Source: Hyphomicrobium sp. (lineage in GTDB: Bacteria > Pseudomonadota > Alphaproteobacteria > Rhizobiales > Hyphomicrobiaceae). Taken from it: a stretch of 64,000 nucleotides of DNA. Made by a program: the position numbers and the translations under genes. The notes under the pieces were generated by a model. It saw nothing but the letters and a program-made list of their open reading frames with translations, had not been told where the DNA came from and made no database searches. Location of the stretch: contig NZ_JAIETU010000005.1 in NCBI RefSeq assembly GCF_019744875.1, forward strand, positions 124,001-188,000, read 5' to 3'. Within the stretch, counting starts at the first letter, position 1. The number at the start of each line of letters is the position of its first letter. Positions 48,750 through 56,589 of this stretch are shown piece after piece.

Positions 48750-49481
48750 CTAGATCTTGAACTCGTCGATGCTGGCGAAAGCGGTCCGCAGCGCATCCGA
48801 CCACGACGCGGAAAGCTGCTTGAAATATGGGTCGTCGAGCCCGATGCGCGCCTCGCGATTGAGGTCCAGGCTGTCGCGCTCGTAGAGCAGGATGTCGATC
48901 GGCATGCCTACCGAGAGATTGGAGCGCAGCGTGGAGTCGAACGAAAGCAGGATCAGTTTCGCGGCTTCGCCCAGGCTCATCTCGGGGCGCGCCACGCGAT
49001 CAAGAATTGGCTTGCCGTACTTGTGCTCGCCGATCTGCAGGAACGGCGTGTCGTCGGTCGCTTCGATAAAGTTGCCTTCCGCATAGATCTGGTAGAGACG
49101 CGGGCGCTCGTTCGCGATCTGACCGCCGAGCAGGAACGAGGCGGAAAAGCCGCCCTTGCTCATTTCCAGCGCCGCCCCGTCCTGGCGGCGAACGTCGCGC
49201 ACGGCATCGCCCACGAGCCGCGCCGCCCGGTACATCGATGGCACGGTAAACAGCGTCGCGCCCGGCGGATTGGGATCGGCCAGTTGTTCGTTGAGATTGC
49301 TGACCACGGACTGCGTGACGGCGAGGTTGCCGGCCGAGAGCAGCACGATCACGCGCTCGCCGGGCTGGCGCCAGTAGTGAAGCTTCCGGTACTGGGCCAC
49401 GTTGTCGACGCCGGCGTTGGTGCGCGTGTCTGCGGCGAACACCAGGCCGCGGTCCAGTCTCATCGCGACGCAATATGTCAT
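48750..49481 (-). CDS. anbu: Anbu, proteasome-like peptidase
   Basis: A 243-residue Ntn-hydrolase of the Anbu (ancestral beta subunit, HslV/20S-related) family. MTYCVAMRLDRGLVFAADTRT puts Thr2 as the N-terminal nucleophile after Met removal, with Asp in AADTRT and Lys in YRKLHYW completing the site. YQIYAEGNFIEATDDTPFLQIGEHKYGKPILDR is characteristic. Known Anbu forms open helical or ring assemblies; its substrates are unclear. ATG 49481 has GAAGGA eight bases upstream. It is the last gene of a four-gene operon with ATP-grasp, alpha-E and transglutaminase genes, the recognised Anbu neighbourhood. Confidence 0.95.
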   Translation of the reverse strand: MTYCVAMRLDRGLVFAADTRTNAGVDNVAQYRKLHYWRQPGERVIVLLSAGNLAVTQSVVSNLNEQLADPNPPGATLFTVPSMYRAARLVGDAVRDVRRQDGAALEMSKGGFSASFLLGGQIANERPRLYQIYAEGNFIEATDDTPFLQIGEHKYGKPILDRVARPEMSLGEAAKLILLSFDSTLRSNLSVGMPIDILLYERDSLDLNREARIGLDDPYFKQLSASWSDALRTAFASIDEFKI

Positions 49482-49504
49482 CGCGCGGATCCTTCCATGG
49501 CGAT

Positions 49505-50332
49505 TTATTGCTGTTGTTGACCGCCTTGCTGATCAACTTCGACCCGGACGTCAAGGGTCTCGTGCAGGCCACCCTTCTGGGTGCCGCGGATGGGGGAGGC
49601 CGAGGCGGCATCGAAGCCGCAGGCGAGCCGCACATAGCGCTCCGTTGGGCACATGCCGTTGGCGGGGTCGAACCCGACCCAGCCCAGCCCGTCGACCCAC
49701 GCTTCCGCCCAGGCGTGATGGGCTTCCGAGGGCGCCAGGGTGCCGGAAAGGAAGTAGCCGTTGACGTAGCGGGCCGGAATGCCGATCACCCGCGCCACGG
49801 AGATGAAGAGGTGCGCGTGGTCCTGGCAGACGCCCTTGCCCGACGCCAGCGCCTCCGCAGCCGTTGTGTGCTCGTGCGTCGAGCCGATCTCATACGAAAT
49901 GGCGTTCTGCACCACGCGCATGATGGCGTGCAGGCAATCGAGCGAATCCGCCGGCACGCGCCCGTTGCTCACCGTATGTGCGAGCGCCCGGATCGCCTTA
50001 TCGGGCGCGGTCTTGGGCGACTCCCGCAGGAACACGCGCCGCGGCGCCATCTCGTTCAACCCGCGCACGATCCCGCACCGGTCCTCCGTCTCGACCACGC
50101 CGTGCGCTTCCAGCGTCATGCCGTCGTGGGCTGCGCTCAGGGCCGTGAGGTGCACGAGATTGCCGAGCCCGTCGCGATACTCAATGCGCTTGTCGAAACC
50201 CGGTGCCGTGATGGTCCAATTGACGACCTCCTGGCCGTCGTAGGACGGCGGCGTCAGCCGCAGACTCTGGATCGAGTACCGCGCTGGCGTACTGTAGGTG
50301 TAGGTCGTCACATGGCGAATTTCGATCAGCAT
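49505..50332 (-). CDS. transglutaminase-like cysteine protease family protein
   Basis: A 275-residue cytoplasmic protein: an N-terminal beta-rich domain (IRHVTTYTYSTPARYSIQSL, about 1-100) then the transglutaminase core with Cys169 in GKGVCQDHAHLF, His206 in SEAHHAWAEAW and Asp222 in GFDPANG. It could cleave or form isopeptide bonds. ATG 50332 is the family start; the longer frame reads into alpha-E. It is 7 bp downstream of the alpha-E gene and 23 bp upstream of anbu, so the genes are cotranscribed and probably act together on the same peptide. Confidence 0.93.
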   Translation of the reverse strand: MLIEIRHVTTYTYSTPARYSIQSLRLTPPSYDGQEVVNWTITAPGFDKRIEYRDGLGNLVHLTALSAAHDGMTLEAHGVVETEDRCGIVRGLNEMAPRRVFLRESPKTAPDKAIRALAHTVSNGRVPADSLDCLHAIMRVVQNAISYEIGSTHEHTTAAEALASGKGVCQDHAHLFISVARVIGIPARYVNGYFLSGTLAPSEAHHAWAEAWVDGLGWVGFDPANGMCPTERYVRLACGFDAASASPIRGTQKGGLHETLDVRVEVDQQGGQQQQ

Positions 50333-50339
50333 CCGCCCC

Positions 50340-51287
50340 TCAGGAGGTAAAGTGGTAGGCCTCAGAAATCTCGTGAGCCACGCGATTGTTCCGCGCGATG
50401 AAGTCGAGCAGGAATTCGTGAAGCCCGGATTGGAAAATCGTGTCGATGTGCCCCTGGTCGAGCATCTTTCGGATTGATTTCGCAGTGGCGAGGCAGGGCT
50501 TCGCCTCGCCGTAGACTTCGGACAGGCCGTCGAGCGCGGAATCGATTTCGCTGTAGCAGGCATGCAGCGAGCGCGGCATGGCGTGGTTCAGGATCAGATA
50601 GTCGGCGATCCGCCACGACCGGTAGCTGTCCTTGTAGACCCAGCGGTAGCTGCGATGAGCGGAGACGGACCGCAGGATCGCCTCCCACTGGACATTGTCG
50701 ACGCTGCTGCCGATCATGCTCGTCGAAGGCAGCAGCACGTAATACTTCACGTCGAGAATGCGCGCCGTGTTGTCAGCGCGCTCGAGAAACGTACCGAGCT
50801 GGCTGAAATAGAACGTGTCGTTGCGCAGGATCGTGTTCAGGAGCGCGCCCCGATACCCGGCCGAGCGTTCCTTGATCCAGTCGAGGATGCGCGGCAGCGC
50901 GTCGGGCCTGAGCGAGTCCGGCTTGATCTGCTGGAACTCCAACCACGACCCGTTCAGGGATTCCCACATCTCGCGCGTGAGCGCGGTGCGCTGGGCGCGC
51001 GCATTGCGCCGCGCCGTGGCGAGGCACGCGTGAATGCTTGAGGAATTGGTCGCGTCGAACAGCAGGAAATCGACCACGTGCTTGGTCGAGAGCGTGCCGT
51101 GCTTGGCATAGTATTGATCGGCGCATCCCGCGCTTTTGAGCGTCGACGCCCATTCTTCGTTGTTGTCGCCGTCGGCGCGCGGCAGGAGCGCGATGCGATA
51201 GCCCGCCTCGATCAGGCGCGCCATGTTTTCGGCGCGCTCGATGTAGCGTGACAACCAGAAGAGATCGTTTGCCGTTCGCCCTAGCAT
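50340..51287 (-). CDS. alpha-E domain-containing protein
   Basis: A 315-residue all-helical protein of the alpha-E family (DUF403). The family opening MLGRTANDLFWLSRYIERAENMARL and later FLERADNTARILDVKYYVLL are visible as repeated helix signatures. No catalytic residues are known. Genes of this family almost always accompany the circularly permuted ATP-grasp and transglutaminase genes, as here, and the three are thought to make and process a peptide. It begins 87 bp after the ATP-grasp gene. Confidence 0.93.
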   Translation of the reverse strand: MLGRTANDLFWLSRYIERAENMARLIEAGYRIALLPRADGDNNEEWASTLKSAGCADQYYAKHGTLSTKHVVDFLLFDATNSSSIHACLATARRNARAQRTALTREMWESLNGSWLEFQQIKPDSLRPDALPRILDWIKERSAGYRGALLNTILRNDTFYFSQLGTFLERADNTARILDVKYYVLLPSTSMIGSSVDNVQWEAILRSVSAHRSYRWVYKDSYRSWRIADYLILNHAMPRSLHACYSEIDSALDGLSEVYGEAKPCLATAKSIRKMLDQGHIDTIFQSGLHEFLLDFIARNNRVAHEISEAYHFTS

Positions 51288-51374
51288 GGTGTTCGTGCGA
51301 CCCGTTCTATCGGCGTTTTATTGTTCAGCTTGCGAAAGCCGTTAGTTCTGAAGAGCCGTCAGTCTTGAAAAATC

Positions 51375-52814
51375 TCAGTCTTGAAGAATCCAAGTGTCCT
51401 TGGTTCCGCCGCCCTGGCTGGAGTTCACGACCAGCGACCCCTTGCGAAGCGCAACGCGCGTCAATCCCCCCGGCACGAGACGCACCTCGTCGCCGATGAG
51501 CACGAACGGCCTGAGATCGAGGTGGCGCGGCGCGATGCCGTCCTCGACCAGCGTCGGGCACGTCGAGAGCGCGAGCGTCGGCTGCGCGATGTAGTTGTCG
51601 GGGCGGGCTTTGACGCGGGCGCGGAAGGCTTCGATTTCGTCCGCCGTCGAGGCCGGTCCCACCAGCATGCCGTACCCGCCCGAGCCGTGCACTTCCTTCA
51701 CGACCAGCTCGGCCATGTTTTCGAGCACGTACTTGAGCGCGTCGGGCTTGCGGCAATTGTAGGTCGGCACGTTCTTCAGGATCGGCGGCCGGCCCATGTA
51801 GAATTCGATGATTTCGGGAATGTAGCTGTAGATCGCCTTGTCGTCGGCGATGCCGGCGCCAGGCGCATTCACGATCGTCACGTTGCCGGCGCGGTAGACG
51901 TCCATCAGCCCCGGCACGCCCAGAACCGAGGTCGGGTCGAACGTCAGCGGATCGAGGAAGGCGTCGTCGACACGGCGATAGAGCACGTCCACCGGACGCA
52001 GGCCCTCCGTCGTTTTCATGTTGAGATGCCCGTCCAGCACCACGAGATCCGATCCCTCGACAAGCTCGAGGCCCATCTGGTCGGCAAGGAACGCGTGCTC
52101 GAAATAGGCGCTGTTATAGATGCCGGGCGTCAGCACCGCGATCGTCGGATCCTTGCTGAGCCGGCGCGGCGCGACGCTTTCGAGCGTCTTGCGCAGGTTG
52201 TCGGGATAGGTCTCGATCGGCGCGACGCGGTTCTCGGCGAACAGGTTCGGGAACATGTGCATCATCGTCTCGCGGTTCTCCAGCATGTAGGAGACCCCCG
52301 ACGGCGTGCGCGTGTTGTCCTCGAGCACGTAGAATTCGTTTTCCGCCGTGCGGACGATGTCGATTCCGATGATGTGCGAATAGATGCCAAGCTCGGGTTC
52401 GACGCCGATCATCTCCGGCACGAACGCGCTGTTCTGGATCACGAGCTCGGCCGGGATGCGGCCTGCCTTGATGATCTCCTGGCGGTGGTAGATGTCGTAC
52501 ATGAAGGCGTTGAGCGCCTTCACACGCTGCTCGATGCCCGCCGCCAGCCGCCGCCATTCCGCCGCCGAGATGATGCGCGGGATCATGTCGAACGGGATCA
52601 GCCGTTCGGTCGCTTCCGTATCGCCGTAGACGGCGAACGTGATGCCGGTCCGCCGGAACAAGAGCTCGGCCTCAGCGCTTTTCTTCCTCAGCTCTTCGAC
52701 CCGGACCGAGTCGAGCCAAGCCGCAACCTGGGCGTAGGGCTCCCGGACGTCTTGTCCGAAGCCGTTCATTTCGTCGAAGGCGAGCGTCAAATCCGCGACC
52801 CTGATTTGCTCCAT
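51375..52814 (-). CDS. circularly permuted type 2 ATP-grasp ligase (DUF404/DUF407)
   Basis: A 479-residue ATP-grasp enzyme of the circularly permuted type 2 class, predicted to form a peptide or amide bond from a carboxylate and ATP. Key stretches are FAVYGDTEATERLIPFDMIPR, HIIGIDIVRTAENEFYVLEDN (acidic metal site), TPGIYNSAYFEHAFLADQMG, VLYRRVDDAFLDP and VVKEVHGSGGYGMLVGP. ATG 52814 (MEQIRVADLTLAFDEMNGF) is taken as start; an upstream ATG at 52856 is possible and neither has a strong ribosome site. It leads the Anbu operon and is divergent from the GbsR-type regulator gene. Confidence 0.92.
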   Translation of the reverse strand: MEQIRVADLTLAFDEMNGFGQDVREPYAQVAAWLDSVRVEELRKKSAEAELLFRRTGITFAVYGDTEATERLIPFDMIPRIISAAEWRRLAAGIEQRVKALNAFMYDIYHRQEIIKAGRIPAELVIQNSAFVPEMIGVEPELGIYSHIIGIDIVRTAENEFYVLEDNTRTPSGVSYMLENRETMMHMFPNLFAENRVAPIETYPDNLRKTLESVAPRRLSKDPTIAVLTPGIYNSAYFEHAFLADQMGLELVEGSDLVVLDGHLNMKTTEGLRPVDVLYRRVDDAFLDPLTFDPTSVLGVPGLMDVYRAGNVTIVNAPGAGIADDKAIYSYIPEIIEFYMGRPPILKNVPTYNCRKPDALKYVLENMAELVVKEVHGSGGYGMLVGPASTADEIEAFRARVKARPDNYIAQPTLALSTCPTLVEDGIAPRHLDLRPFVLIGDEVRLVPGGLTRVALRKGSLVVNSSQGGGTKDTWILQD

Positions 52815-53036
52815 GAGGACTGATAGGCAAGAGCCGGGCCAATCCATCGGAGACAAGAAAACGTTTGAATATCATAAGCTAAGAAAAACCGTTCTGCCCG
52901 CGGTTTGGTCATTTGCTTGGAAAATTGGCAGCACCAGATCAATTCCCAGTCACGCCAAAAGGTTGCCTGAGGCGCCGGCAATTACGCAGACCCGGCCGTG
53001 ACCCCGAGACCTGCCTCGCACACGTGACGAGAGGGC

Positions 53037-53083
53037 TTGACGAGGGGTTCGGTATGTTCTTTAATTTCTGTCATGACAGAAAT
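53037..53083 (+). promoter_or_regulatory. promoter and 20-bp palindromic operator centred on the gbsR start codon
   Basis: TTGACG (53037-53042), 17-bp spacer, TTTAAT (53060-53065). The perfect palindrome ATTTCTGTCATGACAGAAAT spans 53064-53083; its centre lies within ATG 53073. Transcription would start about 53072-53073, giving a leaderless mRNA. No Shine-Dalgarno sequence lies near the ATG. Autorepression is inferred. Confidence 0.65.
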
Positions 53084-53672
53084 AACAGCAAGCCAAGATC
53101 GTCTGCCTCAATCCGTCGAGCGCTTTGTCGTCGCGTGGGGAGAGATGGGGGAGACGTGGGGTGTGAACCGGTCGGTGTCGCAGATCCACGCCCTGCTCTA
53201 CATCGCAGACCAGCCGCTCTCCGCCGAGGACATCGCCGCGCGCCTGAAGCTGGCCCGCTCCAATGTGTCGACATCGCTTCGCGAGCTTTTGGCCTGGTCG
53301 CTCATCCGCCGCGTCTCCGCGCTCGGCGACCGGCGGGATTTCTACGAAGCCGAGGCGGACGTCTTCGAGATGCTGCGCCGCATCGCCGCGAACCGGAAGG
53401 CGCGTGAGATCGATCCCGCCGTGGCGGCGCTGAGCCAGTGCCTTGCATCCGCCGAGGACGACCCGCGGGTCTCCGCCGGCGCCCGCAAGCGTTTCCGCGC
53501 CATGCTGGACGTGACGCAGGAGGTCTCGCGCAGCTTCGACGAGGTGATCGGCCTGCCGACGCCGGTGCTGGCCCGGCTCATCAAGATGGGCGCGGCCGTA
53601 GTTCGGCTTGCTGGCCTCACAACTGGCCGGAGCGCGAAGCGGCCGGCCCAGCCGGACAAGACGAAGGCTTAG
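53073..53672 (+). CDS. GbsR/MarR-family transcriptional regulator
   Basis: A 199-residue winged-helix regulator of the GbsR type: VERFVVAWGEMGETWGVNRSVSQIHALLYI, the HTH LSAEDIAARLKLARSNVSTSLRELLAW and wing RVSALGDRRDFYEAE, then a helical C-terminal domain. ATG 53073 is chosen over ATG 53037, because the family starts close to VERFVV and because 53037 overlaps the -35 box. Its coding start sits in the centre of a perfect 20-bp palindrome. The next gene, a DUF4166 protein, follows 49 bp downstream and is probably in the same operon. Confidence 0.85.
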   Translation: MTEITASQDRLPQSVERFVVAWGEMGETWGVNRSVSQIHALLYIADQPLSAEDIAARLKLARSNVSTSLRELLAWSLIRRVSALGDRRDFYEAEADVFEMLRRIAANRKAREIDPAVAALSQCLASAEDDPRVSAGARKRFRAMLDVTQEVSRSFDEVIGLPTPVLARLIKMGAAVVRLAGLTTGRSAKRPAQPDKTKA

Positions 53673-53721
53673 GTCGCGCCCTCGGCCGGGCACGAAGACG
53701 CAGAGACGGGGAGGACGTTCG

Positions 53722-54435
53722 ATGATCGCCTTGCCATCCAGAAGCACCGCTCCGGCGAACGCTGTGCCAGCGATGGCCGGCACGCCCGATCGGCGCCCGT
53801 CTTCCACCGGCGAGAGCGTCGTCGATCTCCGGTTCCGCGCGCTGGTCGGGGAGGAAAGCTGGGCGCGGCTGCCTGCCGCCGTGCAGAAGCGCTTCTCGAA
53901 GCGTCTGTCGCGCGATGCCGCTGTGGTCTACGCAGGCGAGGTGCTTGAAACGCGGCTCTCGCGCGTCGGCCGGATCGCCGCGTTCCTCGCGCGCGCCATC
54001 GGCGCGCCGCTTCCCCTCGAAAACGGCATGACCGGCGCGGCTGTCGTCACGGTCACGGAGGCCGAAGGCCTGGGTGGCCAGGGCATGAGCGGCCAGTGCT
54101 GGACGCGCATGTACGCCCGCCGTGGCCGCTTCCCGCAGGTCATCCACTCCGCCAAGCGCTTCTCGGGCCCCACCGGGCTGGAGGAATACGTCGGCTACGG
54201 GGTTGGCATGTCGCTCGCCGTCACGGAGCGCGAGGGCGCGCTCGTCTTCCGTTCGACGCGCTATGTGCTCGCGATTGGAAGGCTGCGCATGCGCCTGCCC
54301 CGGCTGTTGGAGCCGGGACGGATGGAGGTGGTGCACAAGGACGAGGGCGGCGGCGCGTTTCTCTTCACGCTCGCGCTCACCCACCCCTGGCTCGGAGAAT
54401 TGGTCTACCAGGCTGCACGCTTCCGCGACGCCTGA
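53722..54435 (+). CDS. DUF4166 domain-containing protein
   Basis: A 237-residue protein. After a variable N-terminal 40 residues, DLRFRALVGEESWARLPAAVQ and VVYAGEVLETRLSRVGRIAAFLARAIGAPLP lead into the DUF4166 beta-rich domain (TRMYARRGRFPQVIHSAKRF; GMSLAVTEREGALVFRS; EVVHKDEGGGAFLFTLALTHP). ATG 53722 has GGGGAGGA seven bases upstream. The function of the domain is not known. It is downstream of the GbsR-type regulator and convergent with the Kazal inhibitor gene (3-bp gap). Confidence 0.8.
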   Translation: MIALPSRSTAPANAVPAMAGTPDRRPSSTGESVVDLRFRALVGEESWARLPAAVQKRFSKRLSRDAAVVYAGEVLETRLSRVGRIAAFLARAIGAPLPLENGMTGAAVVTVTEAEGLGGQGMSGQCWTRMYARRGRFPQVIHSAKRFSGPTGLEEYVGYGVGMSLAVTEREGALVFRSTRYVLAIGRLRMRLPRLLEPGRMEVVHKDEGGGAFLFTLALTHPWLGELVYQAARFRDA

Positions 54436-54438
54436 CGG

Positions 54439-54828
54439 CTACTTCGGATCGGCGGCGCCGGAAGTGTCGCCGGCATCCTTACACGCGCCGTCATGATCCT
54501 TGCGCGCAGCGGCCGAAATGCGTTCGCAGTCGTTGCCGTAGGTTTTGCCGTCACAGCCGCAGACCGGCTGGTAGATCTTCGTGCACATTTCCGAGCGGAT
54601 GACGCACTGGCCTTCGGCATTGTCCTGGCCGCAGGTCGCGGGCGCCGTATCGCAGAAGAACCCCACCGAGCAAGAGGGCCCCGCCGCTCCGCCGCAGGCC
54701 TGGCCTTGTCCGGCCTGGGCGAACGCGTGCGAAGAAAACGTGAGGCTGCCTAGCAAGAGCGCGCCCAGTGTTAGGAGTGCGAGCACGCCGAGGATTGAAA
54801 AGTTGGGAGCGCGAGCGCTGGAGCGCAT
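54439..54828 (-). CDS. secreted Kazal-type serine protease inhibitor domain protein
   Basis: A 129-residue secreted protein. The signal peptide (residues 1 to about 37) is ILGVLALLTLGALLLGSL followed by HAFAQA. The mature part has a Cys-rich segment (ACGGAAGPSCSVGFFCDTAP, QDNAEGQC) and a C-terminal Kazal motif CTKIYQPVCGCDGKTYGNDC ending GACKDAG. Kazal domains inhibit serine proteases through an exposed loop. ATG 54828 has a perfect AGGAGG site. It lies within 1.2 kb of a second, unrelated protease inhibitor gene. Confidence 0.85.
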   Translation of the reverse strand: MRSSARAPNFSILGVLALLTLGALLLGSLTFSSHAFAQAGQGQACGGAAGPSCSVGFFCDTAPATCGQDNAEGQCVIRSEMCTKIYQPVCGCDGKTYGNDCERISAAARKDHDGACKDAGDTSGAADPK

Positions 54829-55153
54829 GGACAACCTCCTGAAAACGTCATGTGTCACAACGCGGGATGGCGCAAATTGGTTCGGGACGGCGTGTGCGGA
54901 CCTGCCGTTTGCCCCCGCGCCGCCTTGATTCGCATGTCTATGGTCTGCGATGTCATTCGGCAACGGCGCGCTCATCCGGACCCTCCGTGTTCTCCTCAAT
55001 GGGAAGACGGCCGCCGGGGACGTTGCCGTGCCGGTCGCGCTCGTTGGCGGCGGTCAGCGCGAAGCTGGCCGGGACGAAAGTGTGGGGAAAGACGAAACTG
55101 CGGGGAACCATGAGGACAATCGAACGGGCTCCGAACCGTCGGGCAGCACGGTC
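54829..55153. other. intergenic region between Kazal gene and hypothetical gene
   Basis: About 325 bp between divergent genes. A frame open from ATG 54950 runs into the next gene, but its first 68 residues look like random GC-rich translation. The Kazal promoter must lie at the left end. I see no repeat or RNA signature. Confidence 0.35.
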
Positions 55154-55624
55154 ATGATGACGGCCGCCAAGGACTGGGCCACGCTGCTCGGCTTCGACAA
55201 GGAGCAGGACGAGCGCACCATGGCCTCGCGGGCGCGCGTCATGGCGAAAACGCTGGCCTATCTCGAAGCGCACTACGCGGATCCGGATGGCCCCCGTCCG
55301 TCCGAAGCCGTGGTGATGGAGTTCACCCAGTTTCTGCTGCTCGCCGAAAGCATGGAGCCGAAAGGCCGCGGCGGAAAGTTCCGCGAACTCTACGAAGAGG
55401 TCGTCCAGCTTCACCTGCATTGGGATGAGCGCGACCGCGACGCGAGCTTTGCCGCCATCGCCAAGAAGGTGGCCATGCTGAAGGGCGTGCTTTCATTTTG
55501 CGATGCCTGGCAGGGCACGGAGACGATAATTCCGCGCCGCCAGACGCCGCGCGAGCCCGCGCCACTGTTTGACGACGCCGACGTCAAGACCCGCATCGTC
55601 CGCCCGTCCCATATGCGCCCCTGA
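55154..55624 (+). CDS. hypothetical protein
   Basis: A 156-residue predicted cytoplasmic, mainly helical protein. Residues from AAKDWATLLGFDKEQDERTMA to AMLKGVLSFCDAWQGTETIIP look like real coding sequence. The tail is RRQTPREPAPLFDDAD. I do not recognise a family. The start is uncertain: ATG 55154 or 55157 are closest to the well-composed part, and neither has a clear ribosome site; ATG 54950 would add 68 poorly composed residues. It is followed 126 bp later by tRNA-Ser. Confidence 0.55.
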   Translation: MMTAAKDWATLLGFDKEQDERTMASRARVMAKTLAYLEAHYADPDGPRPSEAVVMEFTQFLLLAESMEPKGRGGKFRELYEEVVQLHLHWDERDRDASFAAIAKKVAMLKGVLSFCDAWQGTETIIPRRQTPREPAPLFDDADVKTRIVRPSHMRP

Positions 55625-55750
55625 ACAGGCTCCGGAACAGGAGGCTTAGAACCGCTTGCGCCCGGCGCGATCACCCGCTATTCAGCTGCGCTTCGGTTCG
55701 AAATTCGCGGGGTGATGCGACCACCATCTCCCCGCGCGATCCGAACGGCC

Positions 55751-55840
55751 GGAGAGGTGGCAGAGTGGTCGATCGCGCCGCACTCGAAATGCGGAGTACG
55801 GGCAACCGTACCGGGGGTTCGAATCCCTCCCTCTCCGCCA
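55751..55840 (+). tRNA. tRNA-Ser (anticodon CGA)
   Basis: A 90-base class II tRNA. Acceptor GGAGAGG pairs with CCTCTCC (55830-55836), discriminator G, encoded CCA at 55838-55840. The anticodon stem CCGCA/TGCGG encloses loop CTCGAAA with anticodon CGA at 55785-55787. A long variable arm (TACGG-GCAA-CCGTA) and T loop TTCGAAT confirm a serine tRNA. Confidence 0.97.
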
Positions 55841-55942
55841 ATTCCCATTCAAATATTTAGCAATATCAGAGCGTTGCAAGGCGGCGTGTCAGTCGGTTGA
55901 TCCGGCGCGCACAGTCGACGCCGTGCGGCCGCCGCTGCCGCA

Positions 55943-56437
55943 TCAATCGTCGTTGCCGCCAGCGTCCTGCAAATCGTTCTGGTCCGGGAACAAATCGCGG
56001 CGCTTGCCGCGCGGAGAACCATCGTCGGGGAGAGCCTGGGCGGCATTGGCGTCGTCCAGAACCTCGACCTTGTAGGCCTGGGTCTTCTCAGGCTTCGCTT
56101 CGCCTGGTTTGACGTAGTCGAACACGAGATAGATGCGGCCCGCGTCGACGGCCGTCAGCAACACCACGAATTTCGCGGGCGCGCCGGGCTGCGGCGGCGG
56201 TGTCCCCGGCCCCGGCTTGACGAAGCCCTGGATGTCGACCGTTACGATGTTCGCCGGCGGCGGCTCGTTGAGAACCCACCGGTGCCCGGTGGAGGGATCG
56301 CCGTCGAGCTCCAGTGTGGTCGTGTCGCCGACCGTGATCTGAACCGGGATGTCGTTGGCTCGCGCGGAGTGGGGGAGCAGGGCCGCCATCAGCACAAGGA
56401 TGCCCGTCGCGACGGACGGCAGGAAATATCGCAGCAT
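55943..56437 (-). CDS. chagasin-like (I42 family) cysteine protease inhibitor, exported
   Basis: A 164-residue exported protein with a signal peptide (MLRYFLPSVATGILVLMAAL, cleavage near HSARA). The mature N-terminal part has the I42 pattern: VGDTTTLELDGDPSTGHRW (the DPSTG loop corresponds to NPTTG of chagasin), a central Gly/Pro-rich loop (KPGPGTPPPQPG) and IYLVFDYVKPGEAKP in place of the third inhibitory loop. A polar tail of about 35 residues ends in GNDD. I42 proteins inhibit papain-like cysteine proteases. ATG 56437 has AGGGA upstream. Confidence 0.75.
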   Translation of the reverse strand: MLRYFLPSVATGILVLMAALLPHSARANDIPVQITVGDTTTLELDGDPSTGHRWVLNEPPPANIVTVDIQGFVKPGPGTPPPQPGAPAKFVVLLTAVDAGRIYLVFDYVKPGEAKPEKTQAYKVEVLDDANAAQALPDDGSPRGKRRDLFPDQNDLQDAGGNDD

Positions 56438-56589
56438 TGCTAAAGTCCCTAGTTCACATTCAACGAGCTTCACAATCAAAGTGCTTCACGGGTCAACGAG
56501 CAGGCGCTTGAGAGACGTTTCGGAAAAGGACGGCGGCACGCCGAACCCCCGGCAGATGATCCGCTGTCGCCTCGAGGCCATTCCGCAGC

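Noticed and set aside
55825-55840. tRNA-Ser 3' end as an integrative-element attachment site
   Set aside because: No repeat of the tRNA 3' end and no integrase gene could be found in the window.
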